Assembly (NCBI GenBank): GCA_963625655.1
Contig: CAVFTS010000033.1
Location: 1-15,310 of the forward strand
Source: F23-B02 sp963625655
GTDB lineage: Bacteria; Bacillota; Clostridia; Oscillospirales; Oscillospiraceae
Direction of reading: 5' to 3'
DNA length: 15,310 bases
The position numbers were made by a program, and so were the translations under genes. Shown piece by piece: positions 7,958-15,101 of the stretch. Position 1 is the first letter of the stretch. Each line of letters begins with the position of its first letter. The notes beneath the pieces are model-generated. The model did no database searches. It saw only the letters and a list, made by a program, of their open reading frames with translations, and was not told where the DNA came from.

Positions 7958-9103
7958 TCAGGTCATGGCGCCGCCTTCCGCTATGACGGAGCTTGAAATG
8001 ATTATCTTGCATATCTCCGAGGTGCCCTCGGCGATGGTGAGCATCTGTGCATCACGGAAGCAGCGGTCGACCTCGGAGGCACGGGAAAGCCCGTAGGCGC
8101 CGTGTATCTGCCGTGCGCAGCGAGAGACCTCGCAGGCAAACTCCGTACTCATCAGCTTTGCCGCCGCAACGTCCGCCGCCGTGTGGCGGTCACCGGAGTC
8201 GTAGCGCCCGGCGGTGCAGTAGACCATGCTCTGCGAGGCAGCAAGCTTTGCGTACATCTCCGCAAGCATGAAGGATATGCCCTGATACGAGGACAGATTC
8301 CTGCCGTACTTTCCCGTGACGCCGGCATAGCCGGTCGCAAGCTCCAGCGCCCTAGCGGATATGCCGGATGCAACGGCGGCGACCGCAAGTCTGCCGAGAT
8401 TTAAGGAGGACTTTAAAAGTCTGTAGCCGTCATTTTCCGCACCGACGATGCTGTCAAGCGGAATGCGGCAGTTTTCAAAGCGCACGGTGCCGATGGGACT
8501 GCCGTTTAGCCCTATCATGCTCTCGCTTTCGCCGAGGATGAGGCCGGGGGCTGAGGCGTCCACGCTGAAGAGGCTCACGTTGCGGCTCCTGCCGTTTAAG
8601 GACGTGCGTGCGGCGACGAGGTATGCGTCGGCTGCGCCCATGCTCGTTATCCACGACTTCGAGCCGTTTATTATCCACTCCTTGTCGAGCGCTATCGCCG
8701 TCGTGTCGATGCCGAGAACGTCCGAGCCGCCGCTTGCCTCGCTTATGGCGTAGGCAAACAGGCGCTCAAGCCGAAATCCCGGCTCAAGCTCACGCCGCCG
8801 CATTTCGGGGTCTGCCGCCGACTGCATGATGTCGCAGGCAAGGTAGTGAGGGATGAGCGCCAGGGCAAGCGAGGCGCTGCCCCGTGCAAGCTCCTCAAGT
8901 ATGACGCAGATCTCCGAGGCGGCGTATCTGCCGTTTTGCATAAGCTCCTTATCCACAAAGCCCAGCTCACCGCATCGTGCGACAAGTCGGGAGGGGAAGA
9001 CCGAACTGCGGTCAAGCTCCGAGCTTACGGGGATGACCTCCTGCTCGACAAATTCACGCACCCGTTTTTTGAGCTCAAGCTGTCTTTCGTTAAAGCAGTA
9101 CAT
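7958..9103 (-). CDS. Acyl-CoA dehydrogenase family protein, regulator-linked and divergent
   Basis: A 381-residue FAD flavoenzyme of the acyl-CoA dehydrogenase family. Family motifs are seen at 119-131 (AISEASGGSDVLG, signature 1) and 150-153 (SWIT), and near the C-terminus AEGTSEI provides the likely catalytic base Glu359. Several usual positions are altered. The ERxxFGxxI segment is GKYGRNLSSY, signature 2 has QIHGAYG with Ala in place of Gly or Ser, and the lid region before signature 1 is RRRELEPGF. It may therefore use an unusual acyl chain. ATG at 9101-9103 has AAAGGAG before it. It overlaps the upstream regulator gene by 14 bases, so the two are translated from one mRNA. No etf genes accompany it on this strand. 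It may share the Etf of the divergent operon. Confidence 0.9.
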   Translation of the reverse strand: MYCFNERQLELKKRVREFVEQEVIPVSSELDRSSVFPSRLVARCGELGFVDKELMQNGRYAASEICVILEELARGSASLALALIPHYLACDIMQSAADPEMRRRELEPGFRLERLFAYAISEASGGSDVLGIDTTAIALDKEWIINGSKSWITSMGAADAYLVAARTSLNGRSRNVSLFSVDASAPGLILGESESMIGLNGSPIGTVRFENCRIPLDSIVGAENDGYRLLKSSLNLGRLAVAAVASGISARALELATGYAGVTGKYGRNLSSYQGISFMLAEMYAKLAASQSMVYCTAGRYDSGDRHTAADVAAAKLMSTEFACEVSRCARQIHGAYGLSRASEVDRCFRDAQMLTIAEGTSEICKIIISSSVIAEGGAMT

Positions 9104-10400
9104 TGCGGTTCTCCTTTGTAAACATCAAAATTGCCTTGGTGTATGAGCAGGAGCTGTCGAATATCTCAGCTTCGAGCGTGCAGCTCCCCTCGGTGCTGCG
9201 GGTGACCCGACTTGAGAGCATGAGGCTCTCCCGATAGTCAATGGGCTTTGAGGAAAAGAATGTCCCGCTTTCAACGACGCAGCCTGCGCCCAAAAGCTCC
9301 CTTGCGTGTCTGTGCGCTGCGGCAAGCACGACGGGAAGCGTGAACTCGGCGGGGTCCTCCTTGCCGTTCTGCGGGAAGCGGATGCTGAAAAAGCGCTCGC
9401 TTGCGCTACCCGAAACGTCGGCGCTTTTGAGGAAGGACTCGAACATCGGCGCATGCCCCTCGGAGCCGGAGTACACGAAATAGCGCAGAAGGTCGAGCGA
9501 GTCTATGGCGCCGCTCATCCTGCCGCCGTCGGTGACTGCGGCACAGTGGCTGCCGGAGAGTATCATCTCCTCCGCAATGCGGTGCATGGAGGCGTCCTCA
9601 CTAAAGCGCATACACTCGGACGCCGGGCGCATGATGCCTGAAATGCGCTGCGAGTGGTTTGCGGCAAAGGCATGGGGTATGTCAAGCACGCCGCAGATGG
9701 CGTGATTCTCATCGACTATCGGATAGACCGGCATGGCGTTTTCGCCGCTTTCGGACAGCTTGTGCCAGTCGGCGACCACGTCGTTTGTATATAGGTAAGA
9801 GGGCGCACGCATCCAGTCCTTTACGCTGTCGCAATCGCAAATCCTTTCAACGAGCTGAGACCGGAGGAGATGCAGTACCGTGCAGGAGTCCTGAAGCGCA
9901 GCCATAACGCACAGCCCGTGCCGTTCCGCCCTTATGAGGGTCACGGCGTCGGCGCTCGCACCGCCGGTAAGGAGAATGTCCGCACCGTTTTCGATGCACA
10001 GCTCATGAATGTCGGGACGCCGCCCCACGAGGCAGAGCACATTGCCGCAGTCTTTTGAGCAAAGCACCTCGGATATCTGCTGCGGGCTGCCGTCACAGAC
10101 GAGGAAGCGGCCGATCTTTTTGCCGGAGTCCTTGGGATGGACGAGCGTCGCAAGACCCAAAAGCTTTGCGATCCTGCCGAGGGTGAGCGGCTCCTGCGTT
10201 CCCGAAAGCCCCGAATCGACACGGAAGGTGCCGGACTTGGGCTTGGTGACGACAAGCCCCTGCGCCTCCGCCGCTTTTATTGCCTTGTAGACGGTGCCTT
10301 CGCTGACACCCAAAAGCTCGGACAGTCTGCGTACCGACAGTTTTGTCCCCGGCTCAAGCTCCTTGATGTATGAAAGTATCAGTTCGTTTTTTATAGACAT
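9090..10400 (-). CDS. YtoI-type regulator: winged helix, DRTGG, two CBS domains, hot-dog domain
   Basis: A 436-residue soluble regulator with the layout and length of B. subtilis YtoI. Residues 1-62 form a GntR-like winged helix (SVRRLSELLGVSEGTVYKAI, wing at KPKSGTFRV). Residues about 73-188 are a DRTGG domain, with DILLTGGAS at 141-149. Two CBS domains follow at about 195-250 and 255-310 (CGVLD, SGAID). Residues about 320-432 resemble the thioesterase-type hot-dog domain of YtoI (LPVVLAAAHRHARELL, SKPIDYRESL). CBS pairs usually bind adenine nucleotides and hot-dog folds bind acyl-CoA thioesters, so a dual sensor is likely. It lies head-to-head with an acyl-CoA reduction operon and overlaps an acyl-CoA dehydrogenase gene, which suggests that it controls both. 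The spacing from GGGAG to the ATG is long, at about 12 bases. Its targets and ligands are inferred. Confidence 0.85.
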   Translation of the reverse strand: MSIKNELILSYIKELEPGTKLSVRRLSELLGVSEGTVYKAIKAAEAQGLVVTKPKSGTFRVDSGLSGTQEPLTLGRIAKLLGLATLVHPKDSGKKIGRFLVCDGSPQQISEVLCSKDCGNVLCLVGRRPDIHELCIENGADILLTGGASADAVTLIRAERHGLCVMAALQDSCTVLHLLRSQLVERICDCDSVKDWMRAPSYLYTNDVVADWHKLSESGENAMPVYPIVDENHAICGVLDIPHAFAANHSQRISGIMRPASECMRFSEDASMHRIAEEMILSGSHCAAVTDGGRMSGAIDSLDLLRYFVYSGSEGHAPMFESFLKSADVSGSASERFFSIRFPQNGKEDPAEFTLPVVLAAAHRHARELLGAGCVVESGTFFSSKPIDYRESLMLSSRVTRSTEGSCTLEAEIFDSSCSYTKAILMFTKENRNVLL

Positions 10401-10444
10401 ACGATTATTAAGCTCCCGCTGTATTGTTAAATGTGTTATTGAGC

Positions 10445-10473
10445 ATTATATATGCATGACGCAAAAACCGCAA
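10445..10473 (-). promoter_or_regulatory. Promoter for the regulator and acyl-CoA dehydrogenase operon
   Basis: On the minus strand TTGCGG (10468-10473), 17 bases, and a perfect TATAAT (10445-10450). This gives a leader of about 40 bases. The -35 box lies inside the palindrome at 10464-10481. Confidence 0.6.
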
Positions 10474-10481
10474 GCGGTTTT
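10464..10481. promoter_or_regulatory. Palindrome over the regulator's -35 box, possible operator
   Basis: AAAACCGC-AA-GCGGTTTT is a perfect inverted repeat with 8-base arms. It covers the -35 box of the minus-strand promoter. Binding of the dimeric winged-helix regulator here would give self-repression. It has no following T run suited to a terminator on the minus strand leader, so operator is the likelier reading. Confidence 0.45.
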
Positions 10482-10514
10482 GCAGCCTGCCGCAGAATTT
10501 TCACACGGTAATTA

Positions 10515-10780
10515 TAACAGAAACACACACTTTTTGCAAAGCGGAGCGGTATGGCGGCAAACTGTTGCAGGAGAATACGCCGAATGCCGAAACAATTTAG
10601 CAACAATTACAGCAAAAAGCCGAAAATGGCAACGCTTACACAAAATCACTTGACATTCTGTTGTACTCAAGTTATTCTTTTAACAGAAAAAGCGATCAGG
10701 CGAAAGCGGATGAAGAATAAATAAAAGCACAGATACATAACAGTTGCGGTGAGATTGAAAGAATTTTACGAAACTGTTAT
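10515..10780. repeat. Four TAACAG motifs in the divergent intergenic region
   Basis: The 414 bases between the regulator and the plus-strand operon contain TAACAG at 10515-10520, 10681-10686 and 10738-10743, and its complement CTGTTA at 10774-10779. In wider form they read ATAACAGAAA, TTAACAGAAA, ATAACAGTTG and ATAACAGTTT. The last two form a 9-base inverted repeat (10737-10745 with 10772-10780) that brackets the second promoter of the operon. Apart from these motifs, the palindrome and the promoters, I see nothing in this region. Confidence 0.45.
10650..10678 (+). promoter_or_regulatory. Upstream promoter P1 of the acd-etfBA-CoA-transferase operon
   Basis: A perfect TTGACA (10650-10655), 17 bases, then TATTCT (10673-10678), which matches the -10 consensus at four of six bases. 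It would give a leader of about 130 bases. The weak -10 is compatible with activation. Confidence 0.5.
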
Positions 10781-10783
10781 ACA
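10755..10783 (+). promoter_or_regulatory. Second promoter P2 of the acd-etfBA-CoA-transferase operon
   Basis: TTGAAA (10755-10760), 17 bases, TATACA (10778-10783). It would start transcription about 25 bases before the ATG. Its -10 box overlaps the right arm of the ATAACAGTT inverted repeat, so a bound protein could block it. Either P1 or P2 may be the main promoter. Confidence 0.4.
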
Positions 10784-10814
10784 ACAAAATACTATCAAAA
10801 AAGGAGTAATCAAG

Positions 10815-11948
10815 ATGTTCAAATTCACAGAAGAGCAGATCATGATCCGTGACATGGTAAGAGAGTTCACCAAGAACGAGGTCGAGCCTAAGGACAAGTG
10901 GATGGACGAAAACGGCTTTGACTGGGATGTACACAAGAAGCTCTGCGAAGCCGGACTTATGGGCATCCATCTCCCCGAACAGTACGGCGGTGGCGGCGGC
11001 GATGCGGTCACCAGTGAGATCGTGATCAACGAGATCGCAAAGGGCAGCGCTTCCGTCGCTATATTCCTCGACGCAGACTGGCTCGCAGCCGACATGATCT
11101 ATGTCCACGGCAGCGAGGCTCAGAAGGAAAAGTACCTTCCTCTGGCAGCCGAAGGCAAGATCTTTGCGTTCGGTCTCACCGAGTCCAACGCAGGCTCCGA
11201 CGCAGCGGCGATCAAGTCCACTGCGGTAAAGCAGCCCGACGGCAGCTACGTCTTAAACGGAGGCAAGGCATGGATAACCAACTCCGGCGTTGCCGACTAC
11301 TACCTCATTATGGCAAAGACCGACCTCGAAGCGGGCGCAAAGGGCATCTCCGTATTCATTGTTCCCAAGGACGCAGAGGGCCTTACCGTCGGCAAGTTCG
11401 AGTCCAAGATGGGCATCCGGGGCAGCGCAACCTGCGAGCTGAGCTTTGACAACATCAAGCTCCCCGCAGACGCTCTCGTCGGCAAGGAGGGTGCCGGCTT
11501 CAAGATCGCAATGATGGCACTCGACGGCGCTCGTATCTCCATCGGCGCAATTGCCTCCGGCCTTGCACAGCACGCAATAGAGATCGCAAAGAACTACGCA
11601 AACGAGCGCACGGCGTTCGGCAAGCCCATCGCAAAGTATCAGGGCGTTGCGTTCAAGTTTGCCGACATGGCGGCTAAGATCCATGCGATAGACCTCATGG
11701 TCTGGGACACCGCACAGATGAAGGCAGAGGGTCAGCGTCACACCGTTGAGGCGTCCATGCTCAAGCTGATGAGCGGCAAGTGGTGCAAGGAAATCTGCGA
11801 CGAGTGCATCCAGGTGCTCGGCGGCAACGGCTACAGCAGAGAGTTCCACGTCGAGCGTCTGTACCGTGACGCAAAGCTGCTTGAGATCGGCGAAGGCACC
11901 AGCGAGATCCAGCGTATGGTCATAAGCGGCGCTGTTCTGGCAAAGTAA
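10815..11948 (+). CDS. Acyl-CoA dehydrogenase/enoyl-CoA reductase (Bcd/CaiA-like)
   Basis: A 377-residue FAD enzyme of the acyl-CoA dehydrogenase family, close in pattern to clostridial butyryl-CoA dehydrogenases. Signature 1 is GLTESNAGSDAAA (120-132). Then come AWITN (152-156), ERTAFGKPIAKYQG (264-277), and signature 2 starting QVLGGNGY (333-340). EIGEGTSEIQR at 357-367 carries the likely catalytic Glu360. ATG at 10815 follows AAAGGAG. The 10749 frame start has no ribosome site and lies in the promoter region. etfB follows after 24 bases. The genomic link to Etf and a CoA-transferase suggests that it works as a reductase of an unsaturated acyl-CoA, as CaiA or the caffeyl-CoA reductase of acetogens does. 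The substrate is not visible in the sequence. Confidence 0.93.
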   Translation: MFKFTEEQIMIRDMVREFTKNEVEPKDKWMDENGFDWDVHKKLCEAGLMGIHLPEQYGGGGGDAVTSEIVINEIAKGSASVAIFLDADWLAADMIYVHGSEAQKEKYLPLAAEGKIFAFGLTESNAGSDAAAIKSTAVKQPDGSYVLNGGKAWITNSGVADYYLIMAKTDLEAGAKGISVFIVPKDAEGLTVGKFESKMGIRGSATCELSFDNIKLPADALVGKEGAGFKIAMMALDGARISIGAIASGLAQHAIEIAKNYANERTAFGKPIAKYQGVAFKFADMAAKIHAIDLMVWDTAQMKAEGQRHTVEASMLKLMSGKWCKEICDECIQVLGGNGYSREFHVERLYRDAKLLEIGEGTSEIQRMVISGAVLAK

Positions 11949-11972
11949 TATCGACTGAATTGGAGAACGCCC

Positions 11973-12758
11973 ATGAAAATACTTGTTTTTGTAAAGCAGG
12001 TGCCGGATACGGATGACGTTAAGCTCGATCCCGTGACCGGAAACCTCAGACGTGAAGGCGTCAAGAGCATGATAAATCCGCTCGACGCAAACGCAATCGA
12101 AGCTGCGATACGGCTTAAAGAAAAATACGGTGCTACCGTTGCGGCTGTGAGCATGGGACCTCCTCAGGCCGAGGAGGCGCTCAAAAAGGCGCTTGCGCTG
12201 GGATGCGACGAGGCGTACCTGCTGTCGGACCGTGCCTTCGGCGGAGCGGACACTCTGGCTACCGCATACACGCTTGCAAAGGCAGCCGAGAAGATCGGCG
12301 ACTATGACCTGCTCCTGTTCGGACGCCATGCGGTCGACGGCGACACGGCGCAGACCGGCCCCGCAACGGCGGCGTACCTCGACATCCCGCAGATCACGCT
12401 CGCAAACAGCCTTGATGTTCAGGACGGTTGGGTCGTCTGCGGCAGAACGCTTGAGGACCGCACCGAGCTTGTAAAGGCAAAGCTCCCTGCTCTCGTGACC
12501 GTTTGCGCAGAGCTTAATAAGCCCCGCTACGCAACTCCGATAAACATTATGAAGGCGCTTAAAAAGCCGAGATATGTGTGGAATGCGGAGGAGCTCGGAG
12601 CCGACACCGCAATGACCGGTATCCCCGGATCGCCGTCGTCGACCAAGAAGGTCTTTGAACCGCCCAAGCGCAACACCGATACCGAATACTTTACGGGTTC
12701 CGCCGAGGAAATGGCGGCAGGCTTTGTCGATATGCTCGCAAGCGAGCATCTTATTTGA
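11973..12758 (+). CDS. etfB: Electron transfer flavoprotein subunit beta (EtfB)
   Basis: A 261-residue EtfB. The N-terminus has the usual MKILVFVKQVPDT, and NPLDANAIEAAIRLKE at about 35-50. The nucleotide or flavin segment is DGDTAQTGP (123-130 and flanks). The ETF-beta signature region is at about 167-188 (KAKLPALVTVCAELNKPRY). As I recall, the DGDTAQxGP form is the one found in clostridial, electron-bifurcating Etfs, where EtfB binds a second FAD. Mitochondrial-type Etfs have a different AMP-binding sequence here, and E. coli FixA also differs. GGAG stands before the ATG. With EtfA it should carry electrons to the dehydrogenase encoded just upstream. Confidence 0.95.
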   Translation: MKILVFVKQVPDTDDVKLDPVTGNLRREGVKSMINPLDANAIEAAIRLKEKYGATVAAVSMGPPQAEEALKKALALGCDEAYLLSDRAFGGADTLATAYTLAKAAEKIGDYDLLLFGRHAVDGDTAQTGPATAAYLDIPQITLANSLDVQDGWVVCGRTLEDRTELVKAKLPALVTVCAELNKPRYATPINIMKALKKPRYVWNAEELGADTAMTGIPGSPSSTKKVFEPPKRNTDTEYFTGSAEEMAAGFVDMLASEHLI

Positions 12759-12770
12759 GGAGGTGTTCAT

Positions 12771-13766
12771 ATGGCAAAGGAAGATTACAAGGGCATATGG
12801 ATATTTGCCGAACAGCAGAACGGTGTACTCAATCCCGTAACGCTGGAGCTGCTCGCCAAGGCGCAGGAGCTTAAAGCGCACAACGGTGAGTGCATTAGCG
12901 CAGTCCTCCTCGGCGACAAGGTGAGCGGACTTGCCGAGACCCTCATCGCACACGGTGCCGACAAGGTCATCGTTGCGGAGAATGAGGCTCTGGCGCAGTA
13001 CAGCGCAAGACCCTATCAGCAGGCTATGGCACAGCTTGCCGAGAAGTACAAGCCGTCGATCATACTCTACGGCGCAACCAGCCTCGGACGTGACTTCGCA
13101 CCCCGTGTGATGGTGTCCCTCAGAACGGGACTCACCGCAGACGCAATAGACCTCGGCTTTGACGAGGACGGCGTTTTCTATCAGACCACCCCCGCCTATG
13201 GCGGCAGCATACTGGCGCACATCGTCATACTCGAATGCCGTCCGCAGATGGCGACCGTCAGACCCCGCATCTTCGTTCCCCTTGAGGCAGACCCCAACCG
13301 CAGCGGCGAGATAATCAGCGAGAGCGTCGATGTGACGAAGGAGGAAGGCTACTGCGTCGTCAGCACCGAAGAGAAAAAGGTCGAGGGCACCCCGATCGAC
13401 AAGGCAAAGGTACTTGTTTGCGGCGGCAGAGGCATCAAGTCCGAGGACGACCTCAAAATGCTGGGTGAGCTTGCGGAGCTGCTCGGCGGTCAGCTTGCGG
13501 CGTCCAGACCCGTGGTCGACAACGGCTGGCTGTCTCACGACGAGCAGATCGGTCAGTCCGGCGCAACGGTAAAGCCCGACATGATAATAAACGTCGCCAT
13601 CTCCGGCTCCGTGCAGTATCAGGTCGGTATGCAGAACTCGAAGTGCATCGTCAGCGTGAATCACACTGCGGGCGCTCCCATCTTCGACATTTCGCACTAC
13701 GGCGCCGTGGCTGATTACAGAAGCCTCATTCCGGCTATAATCGAAGAGATAAAGAAAAGAAAGTAA
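12771..13766 (+). CDS. etfA: Electron transfer flavoprotein subunit alpha (EtfA)
   Basis: A 331-residue EtfA, 12 bases after etfB and behind AGGAGG. The N-terminal domain (1-about 205) has no ferredoxin extension, unlike the larger CarE of acetogens. The C-terminal FAD domain has GGRGIKSEDDL (218-228), ASRPVVDNGW (244-253), IGQSG (260-264) and ISGSVQYQVGM (277-287). The usual motif is GISGAIQHxxGM, so the conserved flavin-contacting histidine is Tyr283 here. Further on, INKDxxAPIF is replaced by VNHTAGAPIF. These changes sit around the flavin and may shift its redox potential. The protein is otherwise of normal length and complete. Confidence 0.95.
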   Translation: MAKEDYKGIWIFAEQQNGVLNPVTLELLAKAQELKAHNGECISAVLLGDKVSGLAETLIAHGADKVIVAENEALAQYSARPYQQAMAQLAEKYKPSIILYGATSLGRDFAPRVMVSLRTGLTADAIDLGFDEDGVFYQTTPAYGGSILAHIVILECRPQMATVRPRIFVPLEADPNRSGEIISESVDVTKEEGYCVVSTEEKKVEGTPIDKAKVLVCGGRGIKSEDDLKMLGELAELLGGQLAASRPVVDNGWLSHDEQIGQSGATVKPDMIINVAISGSVQYQVGMQNSKCIVSVNHTAGAPIFDISHYGAVADYRSLIPAIIEEIKKRK

Positions 13767-13808
13767 ACGGAACGGAAGATATATCACAAATCGAAAGGAG
13801 TTATAAAA

Positions 13809-15065
13809 ATGAGCGAACGTAAACACATCGTACCCGAATACGGCCCCTTTGCGGGAATGCGCATCATCGACACCGGCTCCCTTATCGCAATGCCGTTTGC
13901 GGCAACGCTGCTTGCCGACTTCGGCGCAGAGGTCATTCACATAGAGCGTCCCGGCGTGGGCGATACTCTGAGAGTGCTTGCCCCCTTCGCCAAGGAGGAC
14001 GGCAAGACGGTCAGCACCTCATGGGCGCAGGACGGACGCAACAAGCTGTCCCTCTCCCTTGAGCTGAACCTCAAGCACCCCGAAGTCAAGGAGCTGTTCT
14101 ACGGACTTATAAAGGAAGCCGACGTGTTCATGGAGAACATGGTATGGCTCGAAAAGCTCGGCATCCGTGACGAGGACCTTCTGGAGGTCAACCCCCGCCT
14201 CATCATCGCCCACATCAGCGGCTACGGCAACCCCGCCTTCGGCGGTCTGCCCGAATACTGCGACAGAGCGTCCTACGACATGATCGGTCAGGCATTTTCC
14301 GGCTGGATGGGCCTGAACGGCGAAAGAGACGGCGAGCCCGTCGTCGGCAAGCCGTGGCTCAACGACTTCACCTCCGCATATGCCGCCGTGTTCGGCATCC
14401 TTGCGGCGTATATCAATGTCCTCAAGACCGGCAAGGGTCAGGTCGTCGACGTCGCACAGTTCGAGGTACAGGCAAGCTACTGCTGCGATCTGTACACCTC
14501 CTACACCATGGCGGGACGTCAGAACACCCGCTCCGGCAACAAGTCGGCAGCGTTCCAGCCCTACGGACTGTTTAAGTCCAAGGACGGCTACGACGTCGCC
14601 CTCGGCGCATTCGGACCCGGCGTCTACAAGAGAGCTATCCAGGCGCTCGGCTTCGATCCCGACTACTTCAACTACAAGGACTGCTCCTCCGGCCTTGAGG
14701 CCGTCGCCTCCGAAAAGGGCAGAGAGCTTGACGCAAAGGTCATCGAGTGGTGCAAGGAGCATTCCGCTCAGGAGATCGAGGACGCAATGGCGAAGTACAA
14801 GGTGCCCTGCAGCCGTGTCATGGGAGCAAAGGACTGCCTCGAAAACGAGCATTACAGAAGCCGCAACGACTTCATCGAGTACAGGGATCAGACCCTCGAC
14901 AAGGACATCACCGCATTCGGCATCGTTCCCAAGCTGTCCGGCACCCCCGGCAAGGTCTGGAGAGGCGCTCCGAGGCTCGGTCAGGATACCGAGGATATCC
15001 TCAAGACCATTCTCGGCTATGACGACGCTAAGATCGCAGAGCTGAGAGAAAAATCTCTTATCTGA
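13809..15065 (+). CDS. CaiB-like class III CoA-transferase
   Basis: A 418-residue CoA-transferase of the CaiB/BaiF family, a fold that forms interlocked dimers. Similarity to E. coli CaiB, judged from memory, runs the whole length: PEYGPFAGMRII and FGAEVIHIE at the N-terminus, NPRLIIAHISGYG at 128-140, IGQAFSGWMG at 159-168, and VPKLSGTPGKVWRGAPRLG with DTEDILK near the end. The catalytic aspartate of the family aligns with Asp186 in WLNDFTSAY. The last gene of the operon, it follows etfA by 42 bases behind AAAGGAG. It probably moves CoA between a product acyl-CoA and an incoming carboxylate. Carnitine-type substrates such as crotonobetaine are plausible, but phenylpropenoates or bile-acid-type substrates are also known in the family. 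Confidence 0.92.
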   Translation: MSERKHIVPEYGPFAGMRIIDTGSLIAMPFAATLLADFGAEVIHIERPGVGDTLRVLAPFAKEDGKTVSTSWAQDGRNKLSLSLELNLKHPEVKELFYGLIKEADVFMENMVWLEKLGIRDEDLLEVNPRLIIAHISGYGNPAFGGLPEYCDRASYDMIGQAFSGWMGLNGERDGEPVVGKPWLNDFTSAYAAVFGILAAYINVLKTGKGQVVDVAQFEVQASYCCDLYTSYTMAGRQNTRSGNKSAAFQPYGLFKSKDGYDVALGAFGPGVYKRAIQALGFDPDYFNYKDCSSGLEAVASEKGRELDAKVIEWCKEHSAQEIEDAMAKYKVPCSRVMGAKDCLENEHYRSRNDFIEYRDQTLDKDITAFGIVPKLSGTPGKVWRGAPRLGQDTEDILKTILGYDDAKIAELREKSLI

Positions 15066-15101
15066 TATTCCGCTTTATTCTCCCCCATACTTCCCCCTAA
15101 T

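Noticed and set aside
10685..10814. The 130-base leader from promoter P1 as a riboswitch or T-box.
   Set aside because: Only one 9-bp stem (10737-10780) is visible. No known riboswitch core, T-box sequence or terminator/antiterminator pair could be recognised.
11253..13940. An 895-codon open frame on the minus strand, antisense to the acd-etfBA-CoA-transferase operon.
   Set aside because: It runs across three genes with clear family motifs, crosses their boundaries and has no recognisable domain, and its start lacks a fitting context. Codon bias of the true genes explains the absence of stops.
14019..14852. A 277-codon minus-strand frame inside the CoA-transferase gene.
   Set aside because: It is a shadow of a gene with full-length CaiB similarity and has no motif of its own. 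The same holds for the long minus-strand frames inside typA.
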